In this document: piece after piece, positions 34,643-43,410 of the stretch
Layout: each line of letters opens with the position of its first letter
Position numbering within the stretch: position 1 is the first letter of the stretch
The notes under the pieces: generated by a model
The model's database searches: none
The model's input: only the letters and a program-made list of their open reading frames with translations
Told to the model about the DNA's origin: nothing
Program-made: the position numbers and the translations under genes
Assembly: GCF_001314995.1 (NCBI RefSeq)
Contig: NZ_CP012938.1
Coordinates: 4,216,001-4,280,000, forward strand
DNA from: Bacteroides ovatus
GTDB taxonomy: Bacteria; Bacteroidota; Bacteroidia; Bacteroidales; Bacteroidaceae
Direction of reading: 5' to 3'
DNA length: 64,000 nucleotides

Positions 34643-36166
34643 ATGAAAAAGATATATACAATAATATTTGTGTCATGTCTAGCAGCTATCTCGTTCAGTT
34701 CTTGTAGTGACTGGCTGGACGTGAGACCTGCGGATGAGATAAAGGAAGAATATTTGTTTGAGACAGGAAATGGTTATCGTACAGCTCTGAACGGTATATA
34801 CCGGAAGTTGGCGACTTTCGATTTGTACGGTAGTAATCTGAGCTGGGGGTTGATAGATGGCTGGGGACAGGTATATGACTTGGACAAAGCCCCCGACAGC
34901 GGTGGTGGTAAAGCTATGAAGAAATTATCGAAGTTTTTGTATAAGAACTCTGAACTTACTCCTACAACAGATGCTATGTGGAGCGCAGCGTGGAATATCA
35001 TAGCCAATTGTAATAACCTTGCACAGCAGGTGGCAGAGGAAGATACAATGCTGTTCTACAAACGTACGCAGGAGAAAAATATGATTTTAGGAGAAGCTAT
35101 TGCCTTACGGGCGTATATGCATTTTGATTTGTTACGTATATATGCGCCGTCTTTGGCTATGAATCCGGGAGATAGGCTTTTTATTCCTTATGTGGACAAA
35201 TATCCATCTTATTTATCCGATCGACAAACAGTCGGTTACTGTTTGGAACGCATCATCGCTGATTTAGTAGAAGCGCAAAAGATTTTGAAGGATGTGGATA
35301 AGTCATCAGAGTTTACTTCGGGTAATCGTTTTACTAAGTCTCCTTCCGGAGAAGAACGTTTTGTGTGGTACAGAGGATTCCATCTTAATTATCATGCCGT
35401 AACTGCGGAGTTGGCTCGTGTTTACTTATATGCAGGACAATCGGAAAAGGCCTATGAAACAGCGAAGTTACTAATAGATATTAATGCTGATAAAGGTTAT
35501 TATAAGGCAGTAACAAGTAGTTATAGTGGACCTATGAATATAGAGAATGGGAATATAAAGATGTATGAAGACATTATATTTGCATTATATTCTACAGATC
35601 AGACTGATTGGGATTTGGAGATTAATCATGCAAGTGATAATGCTACCAAACCGGATGATGAAAAGTATCTGGCTTTGAGTGATGCTGTGATAACGAAATT
35701 CTTCGGTACCGAAAGCGATAAAGACTGGCGTCTTAAGTATCAGTTAGGACCGAATACTTCTTCTTTTTATCGTTCATTGAAGTATAAAAAACAAGATGAA
35801 GGTTCTGGTTTTGGTAAAGTGAATAGTACAATGGTGCCTATGATTCGTATGTCTGAAGTATATTATATAGCTGCAGAGGCTATTTATGATACAGATAAGG
35901 AATTGGCCAAGACATATCTTAAAACTGTGAAACAAGGGAGAGGTATTAGTTCTCCTGACCTTAGCAAATCGGGTACGAAGCAAGACTTTATTAATCTGAT
36001 TGTTGATGACGCCCGTCGCGAGTTTATTGGCGAAGGACAGACTTTCTTTTTATACAAGCGTTTGAAACGGAACTTGGAAGGGTCGGATGAAAAGCAGTCC
36101 GTAGAATATCCGGCGATTGAAGATAATTTGGTGATGCCATTGCCTGATTCGGAAAGCAATATTTAA
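34643..36166 (+). CDS. SusD/RagB family outer-membrane lipoprotein
   Basis: 507 residues from the ATG at 34643. Signal peptide with lipobox FSSCSDW (Cys at about residue 20), then the SusD-like TPR scaffold: EIKEEYLFETGNGYRTALNGIYRKL, GEAIALRAYMHFDLLRIYAP, VSEVYYIAAEA-type helix (MIRMSEVYYIAAEAIY) and the closing ARREFIGEGQTFFLYKRLKR. It forms the hinged lid of the SusC transporter and binds cargo at the cell surface. The short spacing to susC implies a single transcript. Confidence 0.95.
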   Translation: MKKIYTIIFVSCLAAISFSSCSDWLDVRPADEIKEEYLFETGNGYRTALNGIYRKLATFDLYGSNLSWGLIDGWGQVYDLDKAPDSGGGKAMKKLSKFLYKNSELTPTTDAMWSAAWNIIANCNNLAQQVAEEDTMLFYKRTQEKNMILGEAIALRAYMHFDLLRIYAPSLAMNPGDRLFIPYVDKYPSYLSDRQTVGYCLERIIADLVEAQKILKDVDKSSEFTSGNRFTKSPSGEERFVWYRGFHLNYHAVTAELARVYLYAGQSEKAYETAKLLIDINADKGYYKAVTSSYSGPMNIENGNIKMYEDIIFALYSTDQTDWDLEINHASDNATKPDDEKYLALSDAVITKFFGTESDKDWRLKYQLGPNTSSFYRSLKYKKQDEGSGFGKVNSTMVPMIRMSEVYYIAAEAIYDTDKELAKTYLKTVKQGRGISSPDLSKSGTKQDFINLIVDDARREFIGEGQTFFLYKRLKRNLEGSDEKQSVEYPAIEDNLVMPLPDSESNI

Positions 36167-36187
36167 ATTTTGAAAGATTGAAGATAT

Positions 36188-36934
36188 ATGAAAAGAATAA
36201 GTTTTTATATAGTCATTGTATTGTTGGGAGTCTCCTTCTTTACTTCTTGTGAGGAGCAAGGATTACTGACCCATACAAATGATGTGTCATATATTGCATT
36301 TGAGAAAAATATGACAACAGATACAACAGGTGTATCTTTTAAGTTTTACAATGAAGGTGAAAATGCTAAGATATTATTAGGAGTTACCATTTCTGGAAAA
36401 GTACAGGATAAGGATTTGGAGTTTACGGTCAGTGTAGATCCGGAACGAACGACTTTGCCTGCTACCCAATATGAATTGCCAGAGAAGTGCGTAATTAAAG
36501 CAGGAGAACTAACCGGAGAAATATTGGTGGTTCTGAAGTATTACGAAAAATTGGATACGAAAGCTGAACTGCTGACGTTGCAAGTGAATGACGGTGGTGA
36601 GGTTCGTCAAGGTCCGAGTGTCTATTCACGTGCTATTATTTCCGTATCTAATTTGTTGTTTGCACCTGAGTGGTGGACTAGAAACGACGGTGATGTGAAT
36701 AATCCCTACAACATTGTTGAAGAATGGTATTTGGGGAGGTATTCGGAAAAGAAATATTTAATGTTTTTGGAAGAATTGAAAAAAGACGGGGTGGTATTTG
36801 ACGGAAAAGATATGTTTATATTGCGTAAATATGCACTGCGTCTGAAAAATAGAATTAAAGATTATAATACTCAACATCCGGATGAACCCATGAGTGATGA
36901 GTATGGTAAAATGGAAATTCCTGTTGCCGGATAA
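36188..36934 (+). CDS. DUF4843 domain-containing surface lipoprotein
   Basis: 248 residues. Lipoprotein signal ending FFTSCEEQG; the acidic residues right after Cys resemble the Bacteroides lipoprotein export signal for surface display. The body has DUF4843-type beta sandwiches (SYIAFEKNMTTDTTGVSFKF, LEFTVSVDPERTTLPATQYEL). DUF4843 proteins commonly follow SusCD pairs as accessory surface lipoproteins; the ligand is unknown. It lies 21 bp after susD and 18 bp before the PKD-like gene. Confidence 0.85.
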   Translation: MKRISFYIVIVLLGVSFFTSCEEQGLLTHTNDVSYIAFEKNMTTDTTGVSFKFYNEGENAKILLGVTISGKVQDKDLEFTVSVDPERTTLPATQYELPEKCVIKAGELTGEILVVLKYYEKLDTKAELLTLQVNDGGEVRQGPSVYSRAIISVSNLLFAPEWWTRNDGDVNNPYNIVEEWYLGRYSEKKYLMFLEELKKDGVVFDGKDMFILRKYALRLKNRIKDYNTQHPDEPMSDEYGKMEIPVAG

Positions 36935-36952
36935 TTAAAAAACGGAAGAAGT

Positions 36953-38626
36953 ATGAAAAAGATAACAGTTTATATTTTATTACTACTTTTATTGAGTAGC
37001 ATTTGCAGTTGCCTGGATGATAAAAACAATTATGATTATACACCGATTAATGAACTGAAAGGCACTATTAGTAATATTGAAAAAAACTATAGTGTTGGGA
37101 TAGATGAAGACTTAGTTATAACACCTACGTTTGAGTTTACAATTGATAAAACAGATCCGGATGTGAGTTACGAATGGAGACTAGACGGAGAATTGTTGAA
37201 TGTAAAAGCACCTTCGTATACTTTCAATTCTCATAAGATCGGATTGTTTGAACTCACATTTTCCGTCATCGACAATAAAACAGGGGTTAAGTACTCTGCT
37301 TCAACAGACATTTTGGTTCGTTCTCCTTATCAGAGAGGATGGGTGGTTTTGTCTGACGTAGATGGAAAGTCAACACTTTCATTTATCAAGATTAAGACCT
37401 TGTATGGTGTGTCAGAAACTGTGAATATCTGGGGTGAGAAAGTGGTACGTGATTCTATCGCATATCATTCTGTCGAAAAGTATTTAGTCAAAGATTTAGG
37501 AACCAACCCCAAAGGTGTTTTTGAACATTTGGGTTATCCTAGTACTTTCGGACAGGTAGAGACTGTATATGATGAACTGGTAGTGATGCAAGATCGTTGG
37601 GTGGAGCTGAACGGTAATACTTTGGAGCGTGAAGTATATACAGAGGATGAGTTCTATGGGGATTTGCCGGTGGGGGGCTTCAAACCTGTAGAAGCTGCCA
37701 TGTCTTACTCTGCAAAATTTATTCGTGATGAAAATGGATATATTTATATGCACACGAAGCCGGTTGCAAATGATTTTCATGCTGGAGCCTATATGTCTAT
37801 TCCACTGTGGAATTATACTAGATTCAGTGCTTTATATCCTGTACAGAAGTTTAAGGACAGAAATATGGATGCGGTTCTGGCTCTCCGTGAAGAGGATAAC
37901 TCATTGGTAATTATTCGAAATGGAGGTGGGGTGAAGAATAGTTCCAATGATCCGACATTTTATGATAATACGGTGAAGGATACCGGAGAAATAGTTGAAT
38001 TTGAAGGAGAGGATGCTAAGAACTTTCAGAATATGCGTGATGAAAGTATTGTAACAATGAAAACTGCGTCAGTTAATGTGAATGGCGACATGATGCAAGC
38101 ATGGGTTGCCTTGATGAAGGGTAACGATATGTCTTATCAATTGCGCTATTTCAGAATGAAGAATAAAAAATGGGATATATATGATTATTATGAAAATGAC
38201 TTGACGTCATTGAAAAATAAAGAGTATACAGATATGGCTGTATTTGAACAAAAGCAGTATGTTGTTATTGCAATGGGGAATGAATTGTGGTATTGCCAAT
38301 ATGTGAAAGGTATGGCATCTGCTCCAAAATTGATTCATACATTTGACAAGAAGGTGATTGCTCTTTCATCTAATGATATATATTTGTATCCAAAATATGG
38401 AGTTTACAACGGTCAGTTAGGGGTTGCCTTGGAAGACGGAAGTTTCTTTATATATGGGGTGGAAGAGAAGGACAAGCAAGAATCAGAATTGGTTAATGAT
38501 GTAAAAATAAAACAATTATACCCGAATGAGGAAAGTGAGAAGGAGGGAGATAATAATTTTGGAAAAATAGTGGATGTACTATATAAAATAGGAAATGCTA
38601 ACCAGATTGTTCAGTATGACCTTTAA
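36953..38626 (+). CDS. PKD-like family surface lipoprotein
   Basis: 557 residues. Lipobox SSICSCLDDKNNYDY with acidic +2/+3 residues (surface export signal). Residues 30-120 resemble a PKD-type Ig-like domain (YEWRLDGELLNVKAPSYTFN, GLFELTFSVIDNKTGVKYS). The remainder could form a beta-propeller-like repeat region (GWVVLSDVDGKSTLSFI, repeated Trp/Gly/Asp strands). Fourth lipoprotein/transporter component of the SusCD locus and likely cargo-binding; no catalytic motif was seen. Confidence 0.85.
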   Translation: MKKITVYILLLLLLSSICSCLDDKNNYDYTPINELKGTISNIEKNYSVGIDEDLVITPTFEFTIDKTDPDVSYEWRLDGELLNVKAPSYTFNSHKIGLFELTFSVIDNKTGVKYSASTDILVRSPYQRGWVVLSDVDGKSTLSFIKIKTLYGVSETVNIWGEKVVRDSIAYHSVEKYLVKDLGTNPKGVFEHLGYPSTFGQVETVYDELVVMQDRWVELNGNTLEREVYTEDEFYGDLPVGGFKPVEAAMSYSAKFIRDENGYIYMHTKPVANDFHAGAYMSIPLWNYTRFSALYPVQKFKDRNMDAVLALREEDNSLVIIRNGGGVKNSSNDPTFYDNTVKDTGEIVEFEGEDAKNFQNMRDESIVTMKTASVNVNGDMMQAWVALMKGNDMSYQLRYFRMKNKKWDIYDYYENDLTSLKNKEYTDMAVFEQKQYVVIAMGNELWYCQYVKGMASAPKLIHTFDKKVIALSSNDIYLYPKYGVYNGQLGVALEDGSFFIYGVEEKDKQESELVNDVKIKQLYPNEESEKEGDNNFGKIVDVLYKIGNANQIVQYDL

Positions 38627-38708
38627 AATAACTTGATCTATATAGATTATGCGGGGAATCGCATTGAGTCTTGAATACTTTATGTGATTCTCCTTTGTTT
38701 ATTTGAAT

Positions 38709-41033
38709 ATGAGAAAAAGAATATTATTTATAGTTTTATTTGCTTGGTCAGGCATTCTGCATGCTTTTTCCCAACAGCAGGCCAACTATGAATTGGCAAA
38801 TGAATTTCAGGCTTTCGGTTTAGGGGGTAATTTTACTGCTAATAGTCTAAATCTCTGGCCGAATGAAATTAATGGAACAGATAAGTTTTGGTTTGAATTT
38901 CATACGACTGTCGGGAAGGATTACTATTTTGTAGATCCTGAACGTCGGTTAAAAGAACCATTGTTTGATAAAGGGAAACTGGCATCGGGAATTGCACAGA
39001 TTACTAGGGGTGTAGTGGACAGGAATAAACTGGAGTTGAGTGATATCAAATTTTCTGAAAACCTGGCTTCTTTTTCTTTTTCTTATAAAGGTAGGAACTA
39101 TGAATATAATCGCCTGACACACCAGATTGTAGAGAAAAAGAAAGAAAAGAGTCGGTCATTATTTGATCGTTACTCATGGATGAAATATTCGCCAGACAGA
39201 AAATATCTTGTGTATGTGAAGAAACACAATCTGTATGTGAAAGGTAATGGGGAGATGGGAATGGATACGACGGAAGTGCAGTTGACCACTGATGGAGTTC
39301 GGTATTATTCTTATGCGCATGATGGAGGAACGGACGAAGAAGGAGAAGTCATGTCTGATATCTGTTGGTGCCCCGATTCAAGGCATCTTTATTTAGTACG
39401 CGAAGATGAACGTCTGCTTAGAGATTTTTGGGTGATAAATTCGTTGGATGACAGGCCTTCCCTGACTACTTATCGTTATGAATTCCCTGGTGATAAGAAT
39501 GTAACCCAAAATGAACTGGTTATAGTTGACGTGATTGGGCGTACCGTAAAAAAAACAGACATAAGTAAGTGGCCGGATCAATACATAAATCCTTTGTGTG
39601 TGACAAAGGATAGTAAATACCTCTTTTTTGAACGTACGAAACGTACATGGGACGAAGTGGATTTGTGTTCTGTCAACCTCTCTACAATGGAGGTGAAAGA
39701 AATAATTCATGAAGTTGACAAACCGTATCGTGATCCGCATGCTCGTAGTGTCGCTATTTTGAATGATGGTAAAGATATTCTTTTTCGTTCGGAGCGTACG
39801 GGATGGGGGCATTACTATCATTATGATGGTAATGGAAAGTTGAAGAATGTGATGACTTCCGGTGAGTGGGTGGCAGGTCAGATAGCTTCTATTGATACTT
39901 TGGGGCGAACAGTATATCTATATGGATATGGCAGGGAAAAAGATATTGACCCATCTTATTACATGCTCTATAAAGTGCATATTGATAGGGAAGGAGTAAC
40001 TCCATTAAGTACGGAAGACGGTCAGCATCAGGTTAAATTCCTGAAGTCTAATAGATACTATATTGACACTTATTCAAGAGTGGATATGGAACCTAAAATC
40101 ATGTTGAAAGATAACAAGGGACAAGGGATTCTTGAATTGGCAAAGCCGGATATTGAATTAGCCTACAAAGCCGGATGGAAAAAACCGGAACGTTTTGTTG
40201 TGAAGGCTGCTGATAATATAACCGATTTACATGGAGTAATGTGGAAACCGGCAGACTTTGATTCTACTAAGGTATATCCGATTATTTCTGTGGTATATCC
40301 GGGGCCTTACTTTGGTCAAGTTCCTACTTCATTTACCTTAGAAGACAGATGTTGTACCCGTTTGGCGCAGTTAGGTTTTATCGTAATTGCTGTGTCTCAC
40401 AGAGGAGATACTCCTATGCGTGGAAAGGCATACCATCGGTTTGGTTATGGTAATATGCGTGATTATCCATTAGCTGATGACAAATATGCTATTGAGCAGT
40501 TAGCTCGGAGGTATTCATTTATTAATGGTAAAAAAGTCGGTATCTACGGTCATTCCGGTGGAGGATTTATGGCTGCTGCAGCCATCTGTACTTATCCGGA
40601 CTTTTATAAAGCTGCTGTCTCCTGTTCCGGAAATCATGATAACAATATCTATAATCGTGGGTGGGGAGAATGCTATAACGGTGTGAAGGAAGTGGAAAAA
40701 GTAGTAAAAGATAGTTTGGGTAATGAGACAAAAGAGTATGGATACAAGTTCAATGTGAAGCCGAATACGGAGATTGCCAAGAATTTGAAAGGACATTTAA
40801 TGCTCGTCACCGGTGATATGGACAAGAACGTGAACCCTGCTCATACTTATCGCATGGCGCAGGCATTGATTGAAGCCGGCAAGGATTTTGATATGCTGGT
40901 GATTCCGGGTGCCGGCCATGGATATGGTTCTGCTGATAAGTATTTTGAGAAGAAGATGTACCGTTTCTTTGCCAAGCATTTGCTGGGTGATACTCGTGCA
41001 GACTATTGGGGAGATATTAACCGTAACAAATAA
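38709..41033 (+). CDS. S9 family prolyl oligopeptidase/dipeptidyl peptidase, exported (copy A)
   Basis: 774 residues from MRKRILFIVLF (an ATG six bases upstream is possible). Signal peptide ending HAFSQQ. The N-terminal beta-propeller (about 80-480) has WMKYSPDRKYLVYVKKHNLYV and repeated blades. The C-terminal peptidase domain has the nucleophile in YGHSGGGFMAAAA (near residue 616), Asp in LVTGDMDKNVNP and His in IPGAGHGYG. It is a close paralogue of the next gene. Within the SusCD locus it probably trims imported or surface peptides. Confidence 0.93.
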   Translation: MRKRILFIVLFAWSGILHAFSQQQANYELANEFQAFGLGGNFTANSLNLWPNEINGTDKFWFEFHTTVGKDYYFVDPERRLKEPLFDKGKLASGIAQITRGVVDRNKLELSDIKFSENLASFSFSYKGRNYEYNRLTHQIVEKKKEKSRSLFDRYSWMKYSPDRKYLVYVKKHNLYVKGNGEMGMDTTEVQLTTDGVRYYSYAHDGGTDEEGEVMSDICWCPDSRHLYLVREDERLLRDFWVINSLDDRPSLTTYRYEFPGDKNVTQNELVIVDVIGRTVKKTDISKWPDQYINPLCVTKDSKYLFFERTKRTWDEVDLCSVNLSTMEVKEIIHEVDKPYRDPHARSVAILNDGKDILFRSERTGWGHYYHYDGNGKLKNVMTSGEWVAGQIASIDTLGRTVYLYGYGREKDIDPSYYMLYKVHIDREGVTPLSTEDGQHQVKFLKSNRYYIDTYSRVDMEPKIMLKDNKGQGILELAKPDIELAYKAGWKKPERFVVKAADNITDLHGVMWKPADFDSTKVYPIISVVYPGPYFGQVPTSFTLEDRCCTRLAQLGFIVIAVSHRGDTPMRGKAYHRFGYGNMRDYPLADDKYAIEQLARRYSFINGKKVGIYGHSGGGFMAAAAICTYPDFYKAAVSCSGNHDNNIYNRGWGECYNGVKEVEKVVKDSLGNETKEYGYKFNVKPNTEIAKNLKGHLMLVTGDMDKNVNPAHTYRMAQALIEAGKDFDMLVIPGAGHGYGSADKYFEKKMYRFFAKHLLGDTRADYWGDINRNK

Positions 41034-41051
41034 GACAATAGATAAGATTTT

Positions 41052-43409
41052 ATGAAAAACTCTCTCTTTAGATATGTGTGCCTGGTGGTTGCATTGTTGA
41101 TATGTAGCTTTGCCGATGCACAGCAGAAAGCGAATTATAAGTTAGCGGAAAAGTTCCGTCTGTTAGAACAGAATCCTATAATAAAGTATTCAACAGAAGT
41201 CAAGCCAACGTTTATTAATGGTACGGACTGTTTTTATTATTCGTTTACTACACGTGAAGGAAAGAAGTATTATTATGTAAATCCGAAGAAAAAGGAAAAA
41301 CGTCTTCTGTTTGATACGGCTGAATTATTGAGTAAAATTGCAGTATATACCAAGAAAGCCTATTCTTCGGCAGATCCATATTTGTCTTTCACTTTCATGA
41401 AGGATAACGAAACGATTCGTATTGATTTTGACCGTGGACTTTATACGTACAATATTCATACGAAAGCACTGAAGCAGCTTAATGAGAAACCATCTTATGG
41501 AAATAGTGATCCGTATTGGATGAAGTATTCTCCAGATAGTCTTTATTTTCTTTATGCCAGCAAGGATAATTTGTATTTTGTTGGGAATCAAAAGAAAGGG
41601 CAAGATACCATTCCTGTACAACTGACAACGGACGGTGAGCCGAATTATACATTTAACCGTGAAGATGAGGGTAAGCTGGAAGGACGCTTCGGAGCCGAAT
41701 CTACTCATTGGATTCCAGGTAGCCATCGTTTTTATGCTGTTCGTGAGGATAACAGGAAAGTGCGTGATTTATGGTTAATCAATTCGTTGTCTACTCCATA
41801 TCCGACACTGAAAACTTATAAAGCCGAACTGGCAGGCGATAAACATGTCACCCAATATGAATTGTTGATTGGAGATGTCGATACCCGTGAAGTGAAGAAA
41901 ATCGATATTAATCGCTGGCCTGATCAGTATATTGACATATTGTATATTTCAAAGGACGGGAAGCGTTTGTATTTCCAACGTTATAACCGTCCATGGAACC
42001 AGTCGGATATTTGCGAGGTAGACGTAGAAACCGGAAAAGTGCGCGTAGTGATTCATGAAGAAAACAAACCATATCTCGATTATCAGATGCGTAATGTTTC
42101 TTTCCTGAATGACGGGAAAGAAATCCTTTTCCGTTCCGAACGTAATGGTTGGGGACACTATTACCTGTATGACACAGCAACGGGAAACTTAAAGAACCAA
42201 CTGACCGATGGAATATGGGTAGCTGGTCCGGTTACCAAGATTGATACTATCGGGCGTAAGATGTATTTCTATGGTTATGGTCGTGAGAAAGGCATTGACC
42301 CTTATTATTACATTCTTTATGAAGCTCAACTGGATCGTCCGAATGCTGTTCGTCTGTTAACTCCGGAGAATGCGTCACATGATGTCAGTATCTCTCCGTC
42401 TTACCGATATATGGTAGATTCTTATTCTACTGTTTCGCAGGAACCGGTGAATGTGGTTCGTAACCGGAATGGAAAGGTGATTATGACGTTGGAAAAGCCC
42501 GATTTGCAGCCTGTCTATGAGATGGGATGGAAAGCACCGGAACGCTTTAAGGTAAAAGCTGCCGATGGAGTGACCGATTTGTATGGCGTGATGTGGAAGC
42601 CTGCCGACTTTGACTCGACAAAGGTTTATCCTATCATTTCGAATGTTTATCCGGGATCGTTCTTCGAATATGTGCCGACACGTTTCACGATTAATGATGT
42701 TTATAATACTCGTTTGGCTCAACTGGGGTTCATTGTAATCACTGTGGGGCACAGAGGTGGCACTCCGATGCGCGGAAAGGCTTATCATACCTATGGATAC
42801 AACAATATGCGTGATTATCCGTTGGCGGATGATAAATATGCTATTGAGCAACTGGCTGCCCGTTATCCGTTTATTGATGCCACCAAAGTCGGTATTTACG
42901 GCCATTCCGGTGGAGGGTTTATGTCGGCGGCTGCCATTTGTACTTATCCTGATTTCTATTCGGCTGCTGTTTCATCGGCAGGTAATCATGACAATCGTAT
43001 TTATAATAAAGGCTTTGTTGAGATTCATTTCGGTGTAGATGAGAAGGTGAAAACGACTAAAGATAGTTTGGGAGTAGAAAGTACGATGTATGATTATAGT
43101 GTCCGTGTACGTCCGAATCAAGAGTTGGTAAAGAATTACAAGCACGGCTTGTTGCTGTTTACCGGTGCGATGGATAAAACTGTGAATCCTGCTAACACAT
43201 TGCGTCTGGTGGATGCATTGATTAAGGCTGATAAGGATTTCGAAATGTTTGTATTGCCGAAATGTACACATGGATTCTTCGGTGAGTCTGAGGATTTCTT
43301 CGAGCATAAGATGTGGCGTCACTTTGCCCGCTTGTTATTGCATGACAACTCGGCTGATTCTGATGTCGATTTGAATAAGGATATGATTAAAGATGACAGG
43401 AGAAGATAA
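41052..43409 (+). CDS. S9 family prolyl oligopeptidase/dipeptidyl peptidase, exported (copy B)
   Basis: 785 residues, same architecture as copy A: signal peptide ending FADAQQ, propeller containing WMKYSPDSLYFLYASKDNLYF, catalytic Ser in YGHSGGGFMSAAA (near 619), Asp in LFTGAMDKTVNP and His in LPKCTHGFFG. It shares with copy A an identical 18-residue run (NMRDYPLADDKYAIEQLA) plus most flanking residues, so the pair arose by tandem duplication. It lies 18 bp after copy A and one base before the third peptidase gene. Confidence 0.93.
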   Translation: MKNSLFRYVCLVVALLICSFADAQQKANYKLAEKFRLLEQNPIIKYSTEVKPTFINGTDCFYYSFTTREGKKYYYVNPKKKEKRLLFDTAELLSKIAVYTKKAYSSADPYLSFTFMKDNETIRIDFDRGLYTYNIHTKALKQLNEKPSYGNSDPYWMKYSPDSLYFLYASKDNLYFVGNQKKGQDTIPVQLTTDGEPNYTFNREDEGKLEGRFGAESTHWIPGSHRFYAVREDNRKVRDLWLINSLSTPYPTLKTYKAELAGDKHVTQYELLIGDVDTREVKKIDINRWPDQYIDILYISKDGKRLYFQRYNRPWNQSDICEVDVETGKVRVVIHEENKPYLDYQMRNVSFLNDGKEILFRSERNGWGHYYLYDTATGNLKNQLTDGIWVAGPVTKIDTIGRKMYFYGYGREKGIDPYYYILYEAQLDRPNAVRLLTPENASHDVSISPSYRYMVDSYSTVSQEPVNVVRNRNGKVIMTLEKPDLQPVYEMGWKAPERFKVKAADGVTDLYGVMWKPADFDSTKVYPIISNVYPGSFFEYVPTRFTINDVYNTRLAQLGFIVITVGHRGGTPMRGKAYHTYGYNNMRDYPLADDKYAIEQLAARYPFIDATKVGIYGHSGGGFMSAAAICTYPDFYSAAVSSAGNHDNRIYNKGFVEIHFGVDEKVKTTKDSLGVESTMYDYSVRVRPNQELVKNYKHGLLLFTGAMDKTVNPANTLRLVDALIKADKDFEMFVLPKCTHGFFGESEDFFEHKMWRHFARLLLHDNSADSDVDLNKDMIKDDRRR

Positions 43410-43410
43410 G

